A DNA stretch of 64,000 bases. Origin: Heterostelium multicystogenum. Taxonomy: Eukaryota; Evosea; Eumycetozoa; Acytosteliales; Acytosteliaceae. Positions 10,162-26,781 of this stretch are shown here, piece after piece. Position numbers and translations under genes: made by a program. The stretch's first letter is position 1. Each line of letters opens with the position of its first letter. The DNA lies in assembly GCA_003667245.1 (NCBI GenBank), contig RCNN01000025.1:1-64000 (forward strand), written 5' to 3'. Below the pieces are notes generated by a model, which saw only the letters and a program-made list of their open reading frames with translations, was not told the DNA's origin and did no database searches.

Positions 10162-13100
10162 ATGACCGACATAGACAATACCAATGTAGTGGATGATAAT
10201 ACATCCAGTACTATCCCAGTCAAAGGTGTTGAAGATATCAAACATGTATTGCTATCATCCAAGCTGACTCTTCAGCAAACCAATCAAATCCTCAAGTCTC
10301 CACTTAAGGATGAGTTCATTGTAACTTTTTATATTTTATTAACAACAACTGGTAAGCTCTTTCAATCCAACCAAATGGCAAATTACACTATGACTAACTG
10401 CTATATTTATAATAGATTTACATTCAACCACCAAAGTATTATTCTTGGTTGGATGTTTTGAAAACAAGTTTTATGACCTTGCCAAGTCATTGCTTGAAAC
10501 TGAGAGATTCACTTTTGTTGAAAATCCTTAAGTGTATCAAGATTTTAGATTCCAAGCGTGCTCTAAAGGCACTGAAAAAGAAGTATGACGCTATGATTGC
10601 TAAAGAAGATGAGCGTCAAAAGAAATCCAGTTGGTTTCAGAAGAGTATTTCAAGAAGAAAGCTTTAGAGTCTGAAAAGAATAAAAAGCCTGATGGAAATA
10701 ACAACAACGACAACAACAACAACAACAATCTTGAAAATGTAAAAGTAGTCGAGGAAAAGAAAATTGTTCAAGACAAAAAGAAAGTAGGAACTAAGAAAAA
10801 TACTAAAAAGCCAAAGGTCAAGTGTGAGGCAGTGGTAGAGAGAGACCCTCAAGATCAGAAGCGTATTGATAAGAAAGAGCGTGAGGAAAAGTTTCAAAAA
10901 AATGTTTTGAGCGTTCTAAGTCCAACATGGAACGTAAAATACAAGAGTTAGAGCAATTATATTGCACAGCTTCTTTATGTGGAAGTGTCTCACGTATATT
11001 TAAGAACTGGTTCAAGACCATCCCACCAAAGACTCTCGAATATTTTGCTTTGGGTCAGCCAAAGGACACTTGGAAGGAGTTGGCTGATCTTCTTCATTTG
11101 GCCCCATCGGACTTCCAGATTCCATGGTTCCTTGAGTTTATGTTTGGCAAGCCAGCACCAGAGGGAACATCCGCACGTGACTTTGATGATGCAAAATTGC
11201 GATCAGAAGCTGGTGAAGAAGTCAACTATGTTCAATTGTTAGAGAAGCATCGTCCACCTTACAGCTTCTTGCGTAAACGTTTGACAGCTGAACAATTAAA
11301 TCCATTGAAGATGCAAATCGCACAATACGAAGATATTAATTTGGTACTCTGGTGGTTCCACGAGTTCAAAGATGTCAAGGGAATTAACAAGTTAATTGTC
11401 GACCGTGTAAATACTGTTGAGTTAACTCTTGCCTATGGAACATTGATTGAAAAGACAATGTCTTTAACAGAAGACAGCAACCCAGCAATGAAACCAGTCT
11501 TTTCCTCATTGCTCAAAGCCACTCTTACCAAGTTGACCAAATTTGCAACTAGATTCTCTCTTCCTCCACCAATTGCAGTATTTGGTGATCGTTCTGGTTC
11601 AATGGATATTGCCATTAGATTGGCAACCATTATTGGATATCTTGTATCTAATCTTTCAGAAGGATCTAAATTGTCATTCTTTAATAATGAAGACATGGAG
11701 GCCCCAGTCCCACCCTCCTCCATTGGACAGCTATTCAAGCTGACCACTCTTGTTACTGCAGAAGGTGGTACTGCCCCTGCAATTTCACTCAAACCATACC
11801 TCGACCAAAAGAAACCATTGAAATATGTTGTTGTAGTAACCGATGAGGAAGAGAATGAGAGTGTAGACAATATGAGTTTCGCAGCAATGTTTAACAAATA
11901 TCGTCTCGAAGTGGCCCCGAATGCAAGCCAGTATTCGTATCTTTCTTACGTGCAAATGCCAAAGGTTACATGGTCGCTGCTTTGAAGAAGTTTGACATAG
12001 AACCAATACAAATTGTATTGGATAGATCAAAGCCAGATGTTACTAAAATTGACCAAATGCTAACTGCTCTCTCTTGTGAGTCACCTTTGTTCAAGAGTAT
12101 GTTCCCTCGCCTATGATTTTATGATACACAAAGAACTAACCAATGATCATTTATTTATAGCTCAACTTGAATTATTAACCAAAGTATTTACTTTGTTTGA
12201 TAATAAATTCTTTGCCAAATTTCTATCAGAGCACAAGAAGAGTCTCTTTGGATACTCTTTCAACTCTGAGATTTTGATTATGATTCTTCAGAATCTATGC
12301 AAATTCTACTTGAAGAAGTTGCCCACCGATGAAAGCTACTCCTATTTCAAGGCCCGTGTCTTCAATGAGTCGAACTGCCTCCAACTTATCACCGAGAACT
12401 TGAAGCAGCTCTCAGTAGTCTCCAAGGAGTGTGAGTTGAATTCTCTTTCGTCAATTGTCGAAGAATCAACAAAGACTTTCAACTCACTTCAACGTCTTCA
12501 GTCGGTGGAGTTCCTTGATAAACTCCTCAATACCTTTGACAAGGAGCTTTTGTCCAGACCATCCGATGTTGCCGCTGCAAATAGAATTCTCGATGTAGAA
12601 GAAGATTTGGCTGGCAATAGCAACGATTCAAATACCGACAACCCAACAATGGAGGACGTTTTAGAGTTCAAAGATAAACTATTAAGTGGTGAGCTCACAA
12701 TCCCTTATGCAGTCCAGATGTTAAAGAGTAACTTTGTAAAGGACAAGTTTATCCCCGTGTATATTATGTTGTTAAATTCTATAGATTTATCATCCAAAGT
12801 AAAGATCAATGTGCTCTGTGCAGCATTTGAGTGTAAGCAATATGCTTTTGCTCAACTTATTCTTTACAATAAGAAATATGGTTTCAAAGAGGTCTCAAAG
12901 GCAATCAAAATATTGGACTCTGCTCGTATGATCAGACAGTTAGAGAAGAAGCTAGCTAAATGCAAGCTTAACCATGAACAAAGATTAGAGAGACTGAAAA
13001 AAAGTGTCCGAAGAATTCATTATGAAGAAAGAGGCACAGAAGAATGACGGAAACAACAACAATGTAGAAAAGACTGAAAAATCAACAACAACAACTGCAA

Positions 13101-16100
13101 CTACTCCAACAGAGAAACCAGAAACAAAGACAGTTACCGCAGTTAAAGGTAAAGGTAAAGGAAAAGGTAAAGGAAAAGGAAAAGGAAAGAAGGGAAAGAA
13201 AGGAGACAGTGGAGATGAGGAGAAAAAGAAATTCAAAGAAAAGTTAAAGTCTGGCGACCTCACCCCATTTGAAAAGAGACAAAGAGAAAAGATATTTGAG
13301 TCCAATTATGAGACCTCTATCAAATCAATGGAAACAAAGATTGCTCAAATGAAGGCCAATGCATCAGGTGGAAGCTTGTCAGGTAACATCATCAAGATGT
13401 TCAAGAGATGGTTGAAGACATTCCCAGAGAAGACTCTTGAATACTTTGCCTTGGGACAGCCAAAGGAAGTATGGCGTGAAATGGCTGATCTGCTCCATCT
13501 TTCTTCAAAGGATTTCCAGGTAGAATGGTTCCTTCCAAGTTGTTACAACAAACCACATACCGGTGAGTCCGTGAATGCATTTGCTCCAACCGATCACTCT
13601 GAAGATCAGCTGAAGCAGCTTATTATCAAGTACAAACCTTCCTACTCCTATATTAGAAAGCGTATCGACCCATCCACAATGACAGATGAACTTAGATTGA
13701 TTATCGCCAACTATGAGGATTTATCCATTGTACTTTGGTGGTACCACGAATTAGCTAGTTTCGATGTGGATAATTGCATTGCTCGTCGTCTTGCAAACAA
13801 CGAGTTGGGTTCAATTTCACTTGGTACACTTTTGGAAAGAGCAATCCATTTCCAACAACAAGGAATTCCATTATTTAGAGATATTCTTCCAATTATCCGT
13901 AACGCCTTCTCGGTCTTCTCTAGAAGAATCGCATTGCCGCCACCTTTGATGACACTGGGTGATGCATCCAACTCGATGGATATTGCAATTAAGATATCAA
14001 CTATCATTTCGTCATTGGTTACCTCCTTGACCGACAAAGCATCTCTTAGATTCTTTAATCATGCACCAATTTGGGCTCCTCTTGACCCAACATCACTAAC
14101 CGATGTCTTCAATGTCGCTAATATTATTCAAGGATCTGGTTCGACCTCACCAGCCGCTGGTCTGTACCCTGTGTTTGAAAGTGGTCAAGTTCTTCGTTAT
14201 TTAGTTTTGGTAACAGACGAAGAGGAGAACTCTAACTAACAAAAACTATAACTTTTTAAAGTTATACCAGGAGTATATTTCCAAGATAGCACCCAACTGC
14301 AAATTGGTGTTTGTATCTTTCTTACGTCCTAACGAAGAAGGACAAATGACAGCTCAACTTAAAGAGGCTGGAATCAACCCACTCCAATTTTGCTTAGATA
14401 AGAATCGTCCCGATGTAACCAAGATTGATGATTTAATCACAACTCTCTCCTGCCAAAGTGAAAGCTTTACCAACCAAATGGAAGCATTTGAGTTGGTTAT
14501 CAAGATTCTTGGTGAAAAGTATTTCTATAGCTATGTCAACAGTGATAAATACTTTGTAGAATCGTATACATTCGAAACTTTGGTCCATATCCTCGAGGTA
14601 TTGGCCAAATTGTTGAAAGCTCCTTAATGGAGGACAAAAACAATGAAGAGCTTGTTGAAAAGTTGATGAATCTCACCAATAAGCGTAGTATGATTTCAAT
14701 TATCACTGAAGTGATTAACAAAATCCAGAGTTGCAATGGTGCCGACCAATATGGACAGCTACTTGAATCAGTTTAATAAGATCAATGACCTCGTGACATC
14801 CTCCAAGTCTGATTTGGAAATTTTCCAAATGTTTGACTCGATAATCAATGAAATCAAATCAAATACCAATATTTTCAAAACCAACTCTGAGATCATGGTT
14901 ATTAAGGAGAAGCATGAGGTTGCCCAAAAACAATAACAACTCCAAAGAGATCTATTAAGGTCGAGAAAGTAAAATATGAAAGAGAATATGGAACCTTGAC
15001 AGAATATGATGTCAATATTTTATACTCTTATATTCATGATCTGGAGACTTTGAAGAATTGCGCATTGGTTTCGAAAACTTGGAGAAAATGTACAATGAAT
15101 CCTCAACATTGGACTAGATTTATGAATGTTAAAGATATTCGTAAACTTGACTTGGTGTTTGTTGTCGATGACACCGGTTCAATGGGAGGTGAGATTCCAA
15201 GGTGAAGCAAGAGATCCAAAACATTGTAAATGATATCGTATCAATAGGTTCCATTGAAATTCGTGTTGCTATGGTGTTCTACAACGACCACACTATACAT
15301 ACTGATTATTCCAAATCTGTATGCAAAGTATTTAAGTTCACCAGTGATATCCCACAACTTCGTCGAGATTTGATTCTGTTTCTGTACATGGTGGTGCCGA
15401 CCATCCAGAAGCAATGGCAGATGGATTCTATGAAGTCACAAAATTGGATTTCTCAAAAGGATCAACCAAAGTATGCATTGTTATTGGTGATGCACCACCT
15501 CATGGTTTCGGCGGATCTGGTGATTCTTTCCCACAAGGATGTCCATGTGGACACGATTTAATTGCTTCTGTGCGTCAATTAGTTCAGCGTGGAGTGACAT
15601 TCTACACAGTGATGTGTCGTGGTGACAGCCAAACCTTTGAAACAATGAGTGCAATTGCTGAACTCTCAGAGGGTAAGATTTGTTTTACTTAAGAACGCTT
15701 CTGAGTTAACTGATATCATTACAGGTAGTGCTAAGGCATCTCTTCTCCTTGACTCAATTGCTGAAGAAGTAATCAAGGAAATCGAAATGTGGCAAATTCA
15801 AGATGCCTCATATTGCCAAGGAAGAAGCAATCTATCGTGCTTCATATTCGCTCAGATCTCGTGGAATTAAAGTACCCAAAATCAAAAATGCCATGTCCGA
15901 TTCTCAAAACTGACTACACTAAGGTGCTATTTTCCAGTCAATCATGAAATCGGATACGCATTGCTGATTACATCGTGAATCATGCTAGATTGAATGGTTC
16001 CACCATCAATCCGCAAAGAAAGTAAAGAGTGTTACCAAAACACCAACTGCTTCAAAATACGGAGCAAGTAGAACTAATCACCATAGATCACGTAAGAAAG

Positions 16101-16183
16101 ATTGCCAAAAAGAATCACTTAATATAAATATAAAGATTAATCTAATCAATGAATGTCTCGAATTGATACGCTTTACAATTTAA
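10162..16183 (+). CDS. Giant tandem TROVE-vWA protein with F-box and third vWA
   Basis: Two homologous halves plus a distinct tail, roughly 1,950 residues. Half 1: helical N-module (10162-10560), Lys/Asn linker, TROVE-like domain (10980-11550; LEYFALGQPKDTWKELADLLHL), vWA (11560-11985; GDRSGSMD, an intact D-x-S-x-S metal site; VVVVTDEEE), C-module (12161-12640). Half 2: N-module (12652-13000), Lys-Gly repeat (13145-13205), TROVE-like (13380-13920; LEYFALGQPKEVWREMADLL), vWA (13930-14600; GDASNSMD). Tail: F-box-like segment (14990-15125; LETLKNCALVSKTWRKC) and a vWA (15142-15700; VFVVDDTGSMGGE). Introns at 10352-10415 and 12097-12160. The frame at 12161-13047 runs from half 1 into half 2 without a stop, so the halves are fused; joining the F-box/vWA tail relies on crossing one indel at about 14930. 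TROVE-vWA proteins (Ro60 family) bind noncoding RNA. Many one-base indels. A separate gene starting near 14740-14990 remains possible. Confidence 0.65.
13145..13205 (+). repeat. Lys-Gly coding microsatellite
   Basis: A run of GGTAAA/GGAAAA codon pairs encodes alternating Lys and Gly inside the linker of the second TROVE-vWA half. It is low complexity and likely a basic, RNA-binding or nuclear-targeting linker (inference). Confidence 0.7.
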
Positions 16184-17586
16184 TTAATTTGGATTGATTA
16201 TCATTGATTATATATTTTTAGTCACCCAATGTTAACATTTATTTATATATATATTCAAGAGGAAGATCTAGATTATTTTAAGATAAAAGGCATCCAGTGA
16301 TTTTAGATTTCATTCATTCCAACGTTTAATTATAATTATATCATTCATATAAATACTGATACCACCTTAGAGTATATATTTCTACTGTTGATTGTCAAAA
16401 TTAGAAGATCTATAAAAAGAATTGTTTGTAAATGATTGGTCCTGTTTAAATTTGATTAGGTATTTTTAGGTTGAAAAGCTGTGTTGTTACTTTATTGAAT
16501 TACTATTTACTAAAGTAGAATGTATCAATATGCCATTGGTGAATCTCAACTTTCAAAAAGATTAGATTTAAATTTTAATTGAATAAAAATAATTACCAAT
16601 CAATCAAGAGAAGAATGCAAGTTCTTATTGACAACAGTTTTATCTACAATATTGTTGTTGGTGGAGTTTATCTTGTATTTGATGCTCAACACATGCAATT
16701 ACGAATTTAATATTAACATCCATGATAAGTAGAATGTCAGAATCAATAATATAATCCTAACTGCAAGTGAGAAACACAAAACATAAGAGCAGAAGGTAGT
16801 ACTAGATAATTCAACCTTAGGAATATATAGTATATCAGATCGAGATTATCACACTCACCTTGTTTATTAATGAGGATTAAATTTGTATTAATGTAAGTAA
16901 ACAATTTGGTTATTATTGTAAAAGTTTATCAATGTATTCTTGATAGGATGTTCATACCAGTGAGTATCGAAAAGGGTATGAATTGAAACGCCAACCAATT
17001 TAATAGATAAAAATATAAAGAAAATTGAGATGGTAAATTTAGAGCTTCCACCATTATATTTTTTTAAATACCACCAACTCAACACCAATGATCACACCTA
17101 TCAATAATATAATGTCTGATCGTTCACTTTTGATTGGATATTTGATCTCAAAAACTTATTAAATCTCAAATGTGGTGAACTTCGCATATATAAAATATAT
17201 TGATACTTGCTTGGAGTGATTTGATGCTCTAATATTGTTATTTATTATTATACTGCCAATATAGATTTCCATTGTAATTTCTAAATAATAATAAAAATTG
17301 TTAAAACAATCAATAAAAATGGTTCAATTATAAACTCTGTGTTCATGTCAAGATGTTGTTCGTAGTTTCCAACCTGTTAATATTTAAAATGTGGTGTTTG
17401 AATATGACCCCAAACACACAACACCATATATACTTTAATTTATCCCAACTTTGAAAGCAATTCTTTACTTTTTAAATTACTATAAATTGAAACCGATCAG
17501 TGAAATTCAAGAATCAATCCTTTGTATAACTTCATTCCTTCGCTTTTGAAAACTTTTCTATACTCAATACTATATAGATTTAAATA
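16184..17586. other. Intergenic 1.4 kb, nothing recognised
   Basis: AT-rich with no long open frame. The short minus-strand frame at 16888-17088 is a chance AT-rich frame. No tRNA, hairpin or repeat of note was found by eye. Confidence 0.4.
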
Positions 17587-17938
17587 TGGAAAAACTCTCA
17601 ATTCCTATATATCCCAATAAACGAATCCTATAATCGCTACACTTGCTACTATCCTTCTATGGTTATACCAAACTCTCTGAATAATCAAGTAGTCCTGAAA
17701 AGAAGAAGGGGACGTCCACCCAAAGAGGAAAAAAAACATAGAACATGTGCTAGATGTGGAACCTCCGATACTTCCGAGTGGAGAAAAACCAAATAACGAA
17801 TTCTTGTGTAATGCCTGTGGAATAAAAGTCTCCAAACAACTTACAAAAATGAGAAAAGGTGAAAAACGAAGAATACCTATATCTCTTCTTATAAATTTTA
17901 GAAATTATCCAATAGGCTCATCAACATCATTATACTAA
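17587..17938 (+). CDS. Very small GATA-type zinc finger with AT-hook
   Basis: Reads MEKLSIPIYPNKRI, then after a one-base shift YNRYTCYYPSMVIPNSL ... KRRRGRPPKEEKKHRTCARCGTSDTSEWRK; after another shift at about 17785-17790 (AAAAA) it continues NNEFLCNACGIKVSKQLTKM. This gives a GATA finger of type C-x2-C-x17/18-C-x2-C with TSEWR and LCNACG, preceded by an RGRPPK AT-hook core. A basic patch (KMRKGEKRRIP) follows as in GATA factors. Total length is only about 115 residues, so it is little more than a DNA-binding domain. An alternative start is ATG 17659. Role: transcription factor; targets unknown. Confidence 0.7.
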
Positions 17939-20136
17939 TAAAAAATATAAACAAACTTTTGTATTTGTTTTAATTAATTATAAACACTCAAATATTTTCA
18001 TTTACATTCTATCAATGATGAATCTTATTATCCATTGTTCATTGATATGAAATACATTATTAGTATTATTCATCATAGTAAAGGAGAAATTTGTTTGACA
18101 AAGTTTTATTTATTGGAATGATAATATTCAAATTAATTAAATGGTTCAAGAGTAAAAAGACAATAGGTTGTGTAGTGGATATTTTATCTAAATATATTTA
18201 TATATGGAAGGCAAAGAAAAAAGTACCTGACACTGGAAAAACAATCGATACTTACGAGATGTTATTAGTAATAAATCAAAGTTTTATATCAAAAAATCAT
18301 TCATATTGATTAGTTCTTTATTAGTCAATCACATAAATAATACATACTATTATGATCTACAAATGCATCAATAGTCTTTCTATTAACTGACCTCCCACAC
18401 CTATTACTGTAGGTGTACAATATGTGAGTTGTTAATGATGGTGCTGGTGTTAGTGGTGGTGGTGTTATATATGATAAATTAATTTCAAATGAATCATCGA
18501 TACATCAAACACACAAAATAGCAACACATACACCCCACCACCAAAGTATTGTCAAACATATCAATCACAAATTGCAACACTCTATATATATTCAATTTCA
18601 TAACCACAAATAACCTTAATAGGTCTATCATATCATTTGTTTGTTGTTGGTTGCAAACATAATATATTAATTAAACAATCAAATATCTTTTTTTTTTTTC
18701 ATCATCTGTCAATCCATCACAATAAAAATAAATAAATTAAAATAAAATCAGACATTTTCAGCAACACAACACAAAGAAATTGTATGACCATCATTATTTA
18801 TTCATTTTTTATTGTTGTTTGTGTATATTGTTTTTGATTTTGATTGCTAATTTTAATAGTGACATTTACTATTCTATATCATTCAATTATAATTAAAGCG
18901 AAAAACTATCATTAAATGTTATAGTTATTATATTTTACTTTCTATATATTACTAAAAGGATCAATATTTATATTTTATATATTGTTTTAGTTTTAGAATT
19001 TTTAAACTAGCTTGTGTAAGTATCTCAGTGTAAGTGCACTTTATTAAAGTGTGAAAAGCAAACAACATCAACAACAACAACAATAATCTCTTTTAAGATA
19101 GTTACATATCGATCACACACATAATACAACAATCACCACATGCATCATCGATTTTATCGAATCCAAAATGGACTTTAAGTTGGATTCTTTTGCTAGATTC
19201 ACCGTCCCTCATATAATTAACATCAAAAAAAACAATGAAAGCAACGCAAAAATAAAACAACAAACCACCCATCTGGTCCTCGTTGTTTATTTGTGAAAGC
19301 AACTCCTTGTGATTTTTATTATTTTTCAATTTTAAATGGTTTTGGCAATCAATAATTATAAAACATTTTAAATTAATTTCTTTAGAAAAAAAAAACAACA
19401 AAACAAAAAAATAATAATAATAATAAAATTATTGATAATTTATATTTTTTATAATTCCCTTCTTTATACAACCCAACAACCAAATTTCTTACTAACTCTT
19501 TTTTCACTACTCTTCCACACGCACCTGTCGTCCAATAATAACCAACATCCTCTATTATATATATATATATATCTATCGATAATCAATCAAAAACCTTTAA
19601 ATTGTATTATTAATTTATCATAGATTGTTACATTATAAAACATAGAATTACTATTCAGATCATTAGAGAGTCAGATAGAAAGTTAGAATCCAAAGATCGA
19701 TCACTCATTTGATCAACAAACAATAATCATTGGTGATAAATCGAGATCAAGTCGCAGAAATTACAGCTAAACAGTGAGAGTTTAGTTTAACCACATTTAC
19801 CACCAAACCAAAACAGAAATCCCAAAACTGTCAAACAACATCAGCAGCTAAGCACTTTTCTCTTGGTTTTCAGTTTAAGAAGGATATATTGATTGTTGTT
19901 TCATTAATACACACTATATATTACCCATTTTATATAGATTCATTTTTATTGTGATAGTTTTTTGTTTGGATCCGTATTGTTGTTGTTTGTATTTATTTAG
20001 AGAAGAATCAAAGTAGTTTTAAAACTCTTCATTTAGTTTAATATAGATACAGTAAATCAGAGTAAAGAAAGAAAGAAAGAAAAACATTGTAATAGTTTAA
20101 TAATATTAGTAGTACTACAAGCATAAAGAAAAAAGA
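17939..20136. other. Intergenic 2.2 kb, long upstream region of the kinase
   Basis: Poly-T/poly-A runs, CA- and GT-rich patches (18420-18560) and TA microsatellites (about 19560). An open frame at 18118-18309 (lysine/isoleucine-rich, 62 aa from its ATG) may be chance. The last 500 bases are A-rich and probably the kinase promoter and leader. I see no RNA gene. Confidence 0.4.
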
Positions 20137-23650
<3,514 letters not shown>

Positions 23651-23770
23651 CTCAACACAAGATATATAATTTATTTTTTAGAAAACAAACAACCCTAATC
23701 AACCAAAGGTTTTTCAATTAAATGTATAACTTAAAATGTAGTATAGATTTAAAAGAAACTTGTTGTTTAT

Positions 23771-25118
23771 TTACATTAAAATAATACAAATGATTGCCAT
23801 AATAATATACATTGAATGATAAATGATCATTGAATTACTATCACTTGGAATGTTGCTCTTTAAGGTGAATGTAACATTGTCATTAGAAACAAATCCATCA
23901 ACTGTTACTTTGACAACTTGTGGAGCTATTAGATCCTCCGATATTGGAGGTAGTTGACACTTAAGAATATTGTTGCCATAAGAAAAACAAAGGCTACCAA
24001 TTTACACTCTGTACTACCAATTGCGATTGATATTTCAGATTTGCTTGTATCAAATCTATGTTGATTTAACCTAAATCCAGTAATAGTAACATCAATTCCA
24101 TTAATTGAAGAAATTTTTTCAACCATTGGGTCTAATAAAAGTATTAGTATAAAATAATAATATTTTATTTTTTAAACTTACAGAGTATCTCTGAAAATTG
24201 AATAACATAGGGATTTGGTCTTCCAATGGATAATGCATATTCTATTTTCCCAGAAAATGTATTTGATGAATCTATATTTGATTCAATGGTAGTATGATTA
24301 TGTAAATATTTGGTACTTTTATCCACTCCATTCGCTCTCATATAGTTTATTTGATTACTATATCCAAAATTCGATCCCATAATTGTAATAATATTCTTAT
24401 CCCTTTGGTAAATAATTTGTTGAATTGAAGGTTCTTTTACACAGATTAGTGAAATCTAAAATGAATGGAATCATTTTTACATACTTAAAAAAGAAAATAA
24501 AGGAACATGATAGAAATATATTGATGAAGTTGAACTAAAACCTCTTATATAAACTTCAAATATTATATCTTTACCAGAAATCAAGGTTGAAATTGTGTCA
24601 TCTATCTGGAAATAAATTTCAGATCCATTTTCATTGGAATATTTTGAAATTAAAGGTTTTGAAGATTTAGAAAAATAAATATAAGAGATATCAGATTTCA
24701 ATGATATACCCTTTAAGGATATATTTCCTCCTTCTGTTGGTATTTGGTTAATAGACTCGATGTAAAAAGGGTTCCAAAAACCTTGGTCAACACATTGATC
24801 TATGGTTCCACTTAAGTTTTTACATATTTTCGAAATTTTGAAACAAAAGAATTTAAAATTTCTGAATTATAAGTAATATAGGCATTGGTATCGTTCAGAA
24901 CTTCAATTGGTATCAATAAATTGCGAAATTTGGCTACATCACTAACATCAAAAGATTGTCCAATTAACAAGGCACCATTCTTTTCATAATAAATTTGTTC
25001 TATTGATTTAAATTAATATATTAAAATACAAAATAGAGAATGAATTGAACCTACCAACCAAAGTTCCAAAAACAATGTAGTTGAATAAATATAAAACAAC
25101 AAAATATAAATAATACAT
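23771..25118 (-). CDS. IPT/TIG-domain cell-surface protein with signal peptide
   Basis: ATG at 25118 begins a clear signal peptide (MYYLYFVVLYLFNYIVFGTL), followed by an intron of about 60 bp ending TTTAAATCAATAG. The ectodomain includes an IPT/TIG-type start (EPSIQQIIYQRDKNIITIMG, then SNFGYSNQI), a second beta-rich segment (EKISSINGIDVTITGFRLN) and an intron at 24135-24182 (GTAAGT...TTATTAG). The C-terminus is a Ser/Asp patch followed by a hydrophobic end (MYIIMAIICIILM), which fits a GPI-anchor signal or short anchor. In dictyostelids IPT/TIG proteins are used in adhesion and allorecognition (Tgr family), but this one is short (about 420 aa) and I cannot assign it to that family. A few indels interrupt the frame near 24840 and 23960. 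Confidence 0.65.
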
Positions 25119-26781
25119 TAATTTAATTTGAAACAGTTTAGAAATGAAGTTTAAAACAGTGATTTCAAGTGCTTTAATAATTGATGAAAATCAGTTTTTA
25201 TTAAAAATCTTGTTGGGGCTTTCCCCTTGGTCCAATTAAAATATGTGATCATTCAAATAATAGATTTACTGTTTAATTTTGAAGTTGAAGTTATAATATA
25301 CGTCACTTTTATCCAAAAATGTTTAACTCATCAATTGTGGAATTTTTGGGTTTGTTTTTAGTTCTTACAAAGAAGAGTATCTCCCATTAGATATTCTTTT
25401 GGGTAAAGAATTCAAATTTGTTTTATTTGAATTATTTTAGATATGATAGGACATTTCTCTGTAAACTAGTTAGATATCGATTGTCTCCCACAATATTAAA
25501 TGTAAAGAATTCTTTGTTAATAAATCTCTCCCATTTTAAAGTAAATTGATAGATAACAATTTAATTTAAATTTCCATTCATCCTTTTCAAAAGGAACCAA
25601 AAACACTCATTTTTTGATAAAAACTCAAAAACCATTCCAAAACAATATGGAAGTTATTACACAACTGTTACATTGTTTATAAAGGTAAAAAAAGAATTTA
25701 ATTCTAATTTTATTTCAAATTACTTTTTATCTGTCAGATGAAATCTCTACCTACTCACCAATTAATTAGTTAAATGCATTTCCCTCCTATAACAAAATGG
25801 TGAATCATTTCTTTGAACTATTACCCATTATTTTATATCATTGTTAAAATGACATATAAATTATAATTCCATATATGAATATAACAAACTTTACTTCGCG
25901 AAGGAAGAGTAGGGTATTATCATCAAGTGAAATAACCCATTAATTGTATGTAACCAATTCTAACCTCTATTTTAAATATATACTTAGAATGAATTTAAAA
26001 ATTAAATCAATCAAACAATCAATCAAAATCTTATCGTTCATCTTTATCTGATCTTCTATAGAATAACTCCAAGAAGAGAATACACTTTTTAAATTAGGCA
26101 ACCAATAACATTAACCTCATCTGATATAACACTATACGATAAAGATAATACAAAGTGGAAAATGTTTATATTTTATCTTTGTTAATTTCCACTTTTATTA
26201 ATTGGGAACATCATCGCTTAAGTTTTGTTAAAGGTGGTCATACAGTGTGTTGTGGTTGAGAATTACGAAATAAAAGTTTTGGCGCCAATCTTTTATTACC
26301 AATATCCAGGAGCCATTAAAATGGTTGGAATAGGTGATGATCAGCAAAATATGAACAATTTTACATCGTATTCCATATCAATCTCCACATCACTCAAAAG
26401 TTTAACTCTGAATTCTGGAAAGTTGATCATTACACAAAATTATTTAATAATATTTCTCACTAAATCTTATCTAATAATAATAAAATGTGGTTGACTTACA
26501 TATAATAATTATGAATTTGTCGACAATATCTACATGAACATTCCTCCAAATATATATCACATACACCTCCTCAACATCATGATTCAGGGGTAGTGGAGAT
26601 AAATAAACTTCCTCATTTTAAACTATTAAAATTAATTTTTTGTACTTCCCTAATTTAGAACAAAGAGAATTCCTGCAAACTATTTAAAATTGTTGTCAAC
26701 TAATGGGATCAAACCAAAACATTCCAATCCTATTCTATCCCAATACTTAGTAATCCAAGGAAAACCTATAACCATTTTAAA
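25119..26781. other. Intergenic 1.7 kb
   Basis: Very AT-rich. One plus-strand open frame at 26225-26494 starts from TTG and is Ile/Ser-rich with no visible domain; I do not call it. No RNA gene seen. Confidence 0.4.

Noticed and set aside
13145..13205. Possible CRISPR-like or minisatellite array
   Set aside because: It is a 6-bp coding repeat (Lys-Gly), no spacers; the organism is a eukaryote.
14740..15000. Separate gene boundary between the second TROVE-vWA half and the F-box/vWA tail
   Set aside because: No promoter-like AT stretch or poly-T run is present and a one-base shift near 14930 keeps the frame open, so one gene is simpler; kept as an explicit alternative.
18118..18309. 62-codon open frame rich in Lys and Ile
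   Set aside because: Composition expected from AT-rich DNA; no domain, no splice structure and no neighbour relation.
26225..26494. 89-codon plus-strand open frame
   Set aside because: Begins with TTG, no upstream ATG in frame and no recognisable feature; likely chance.
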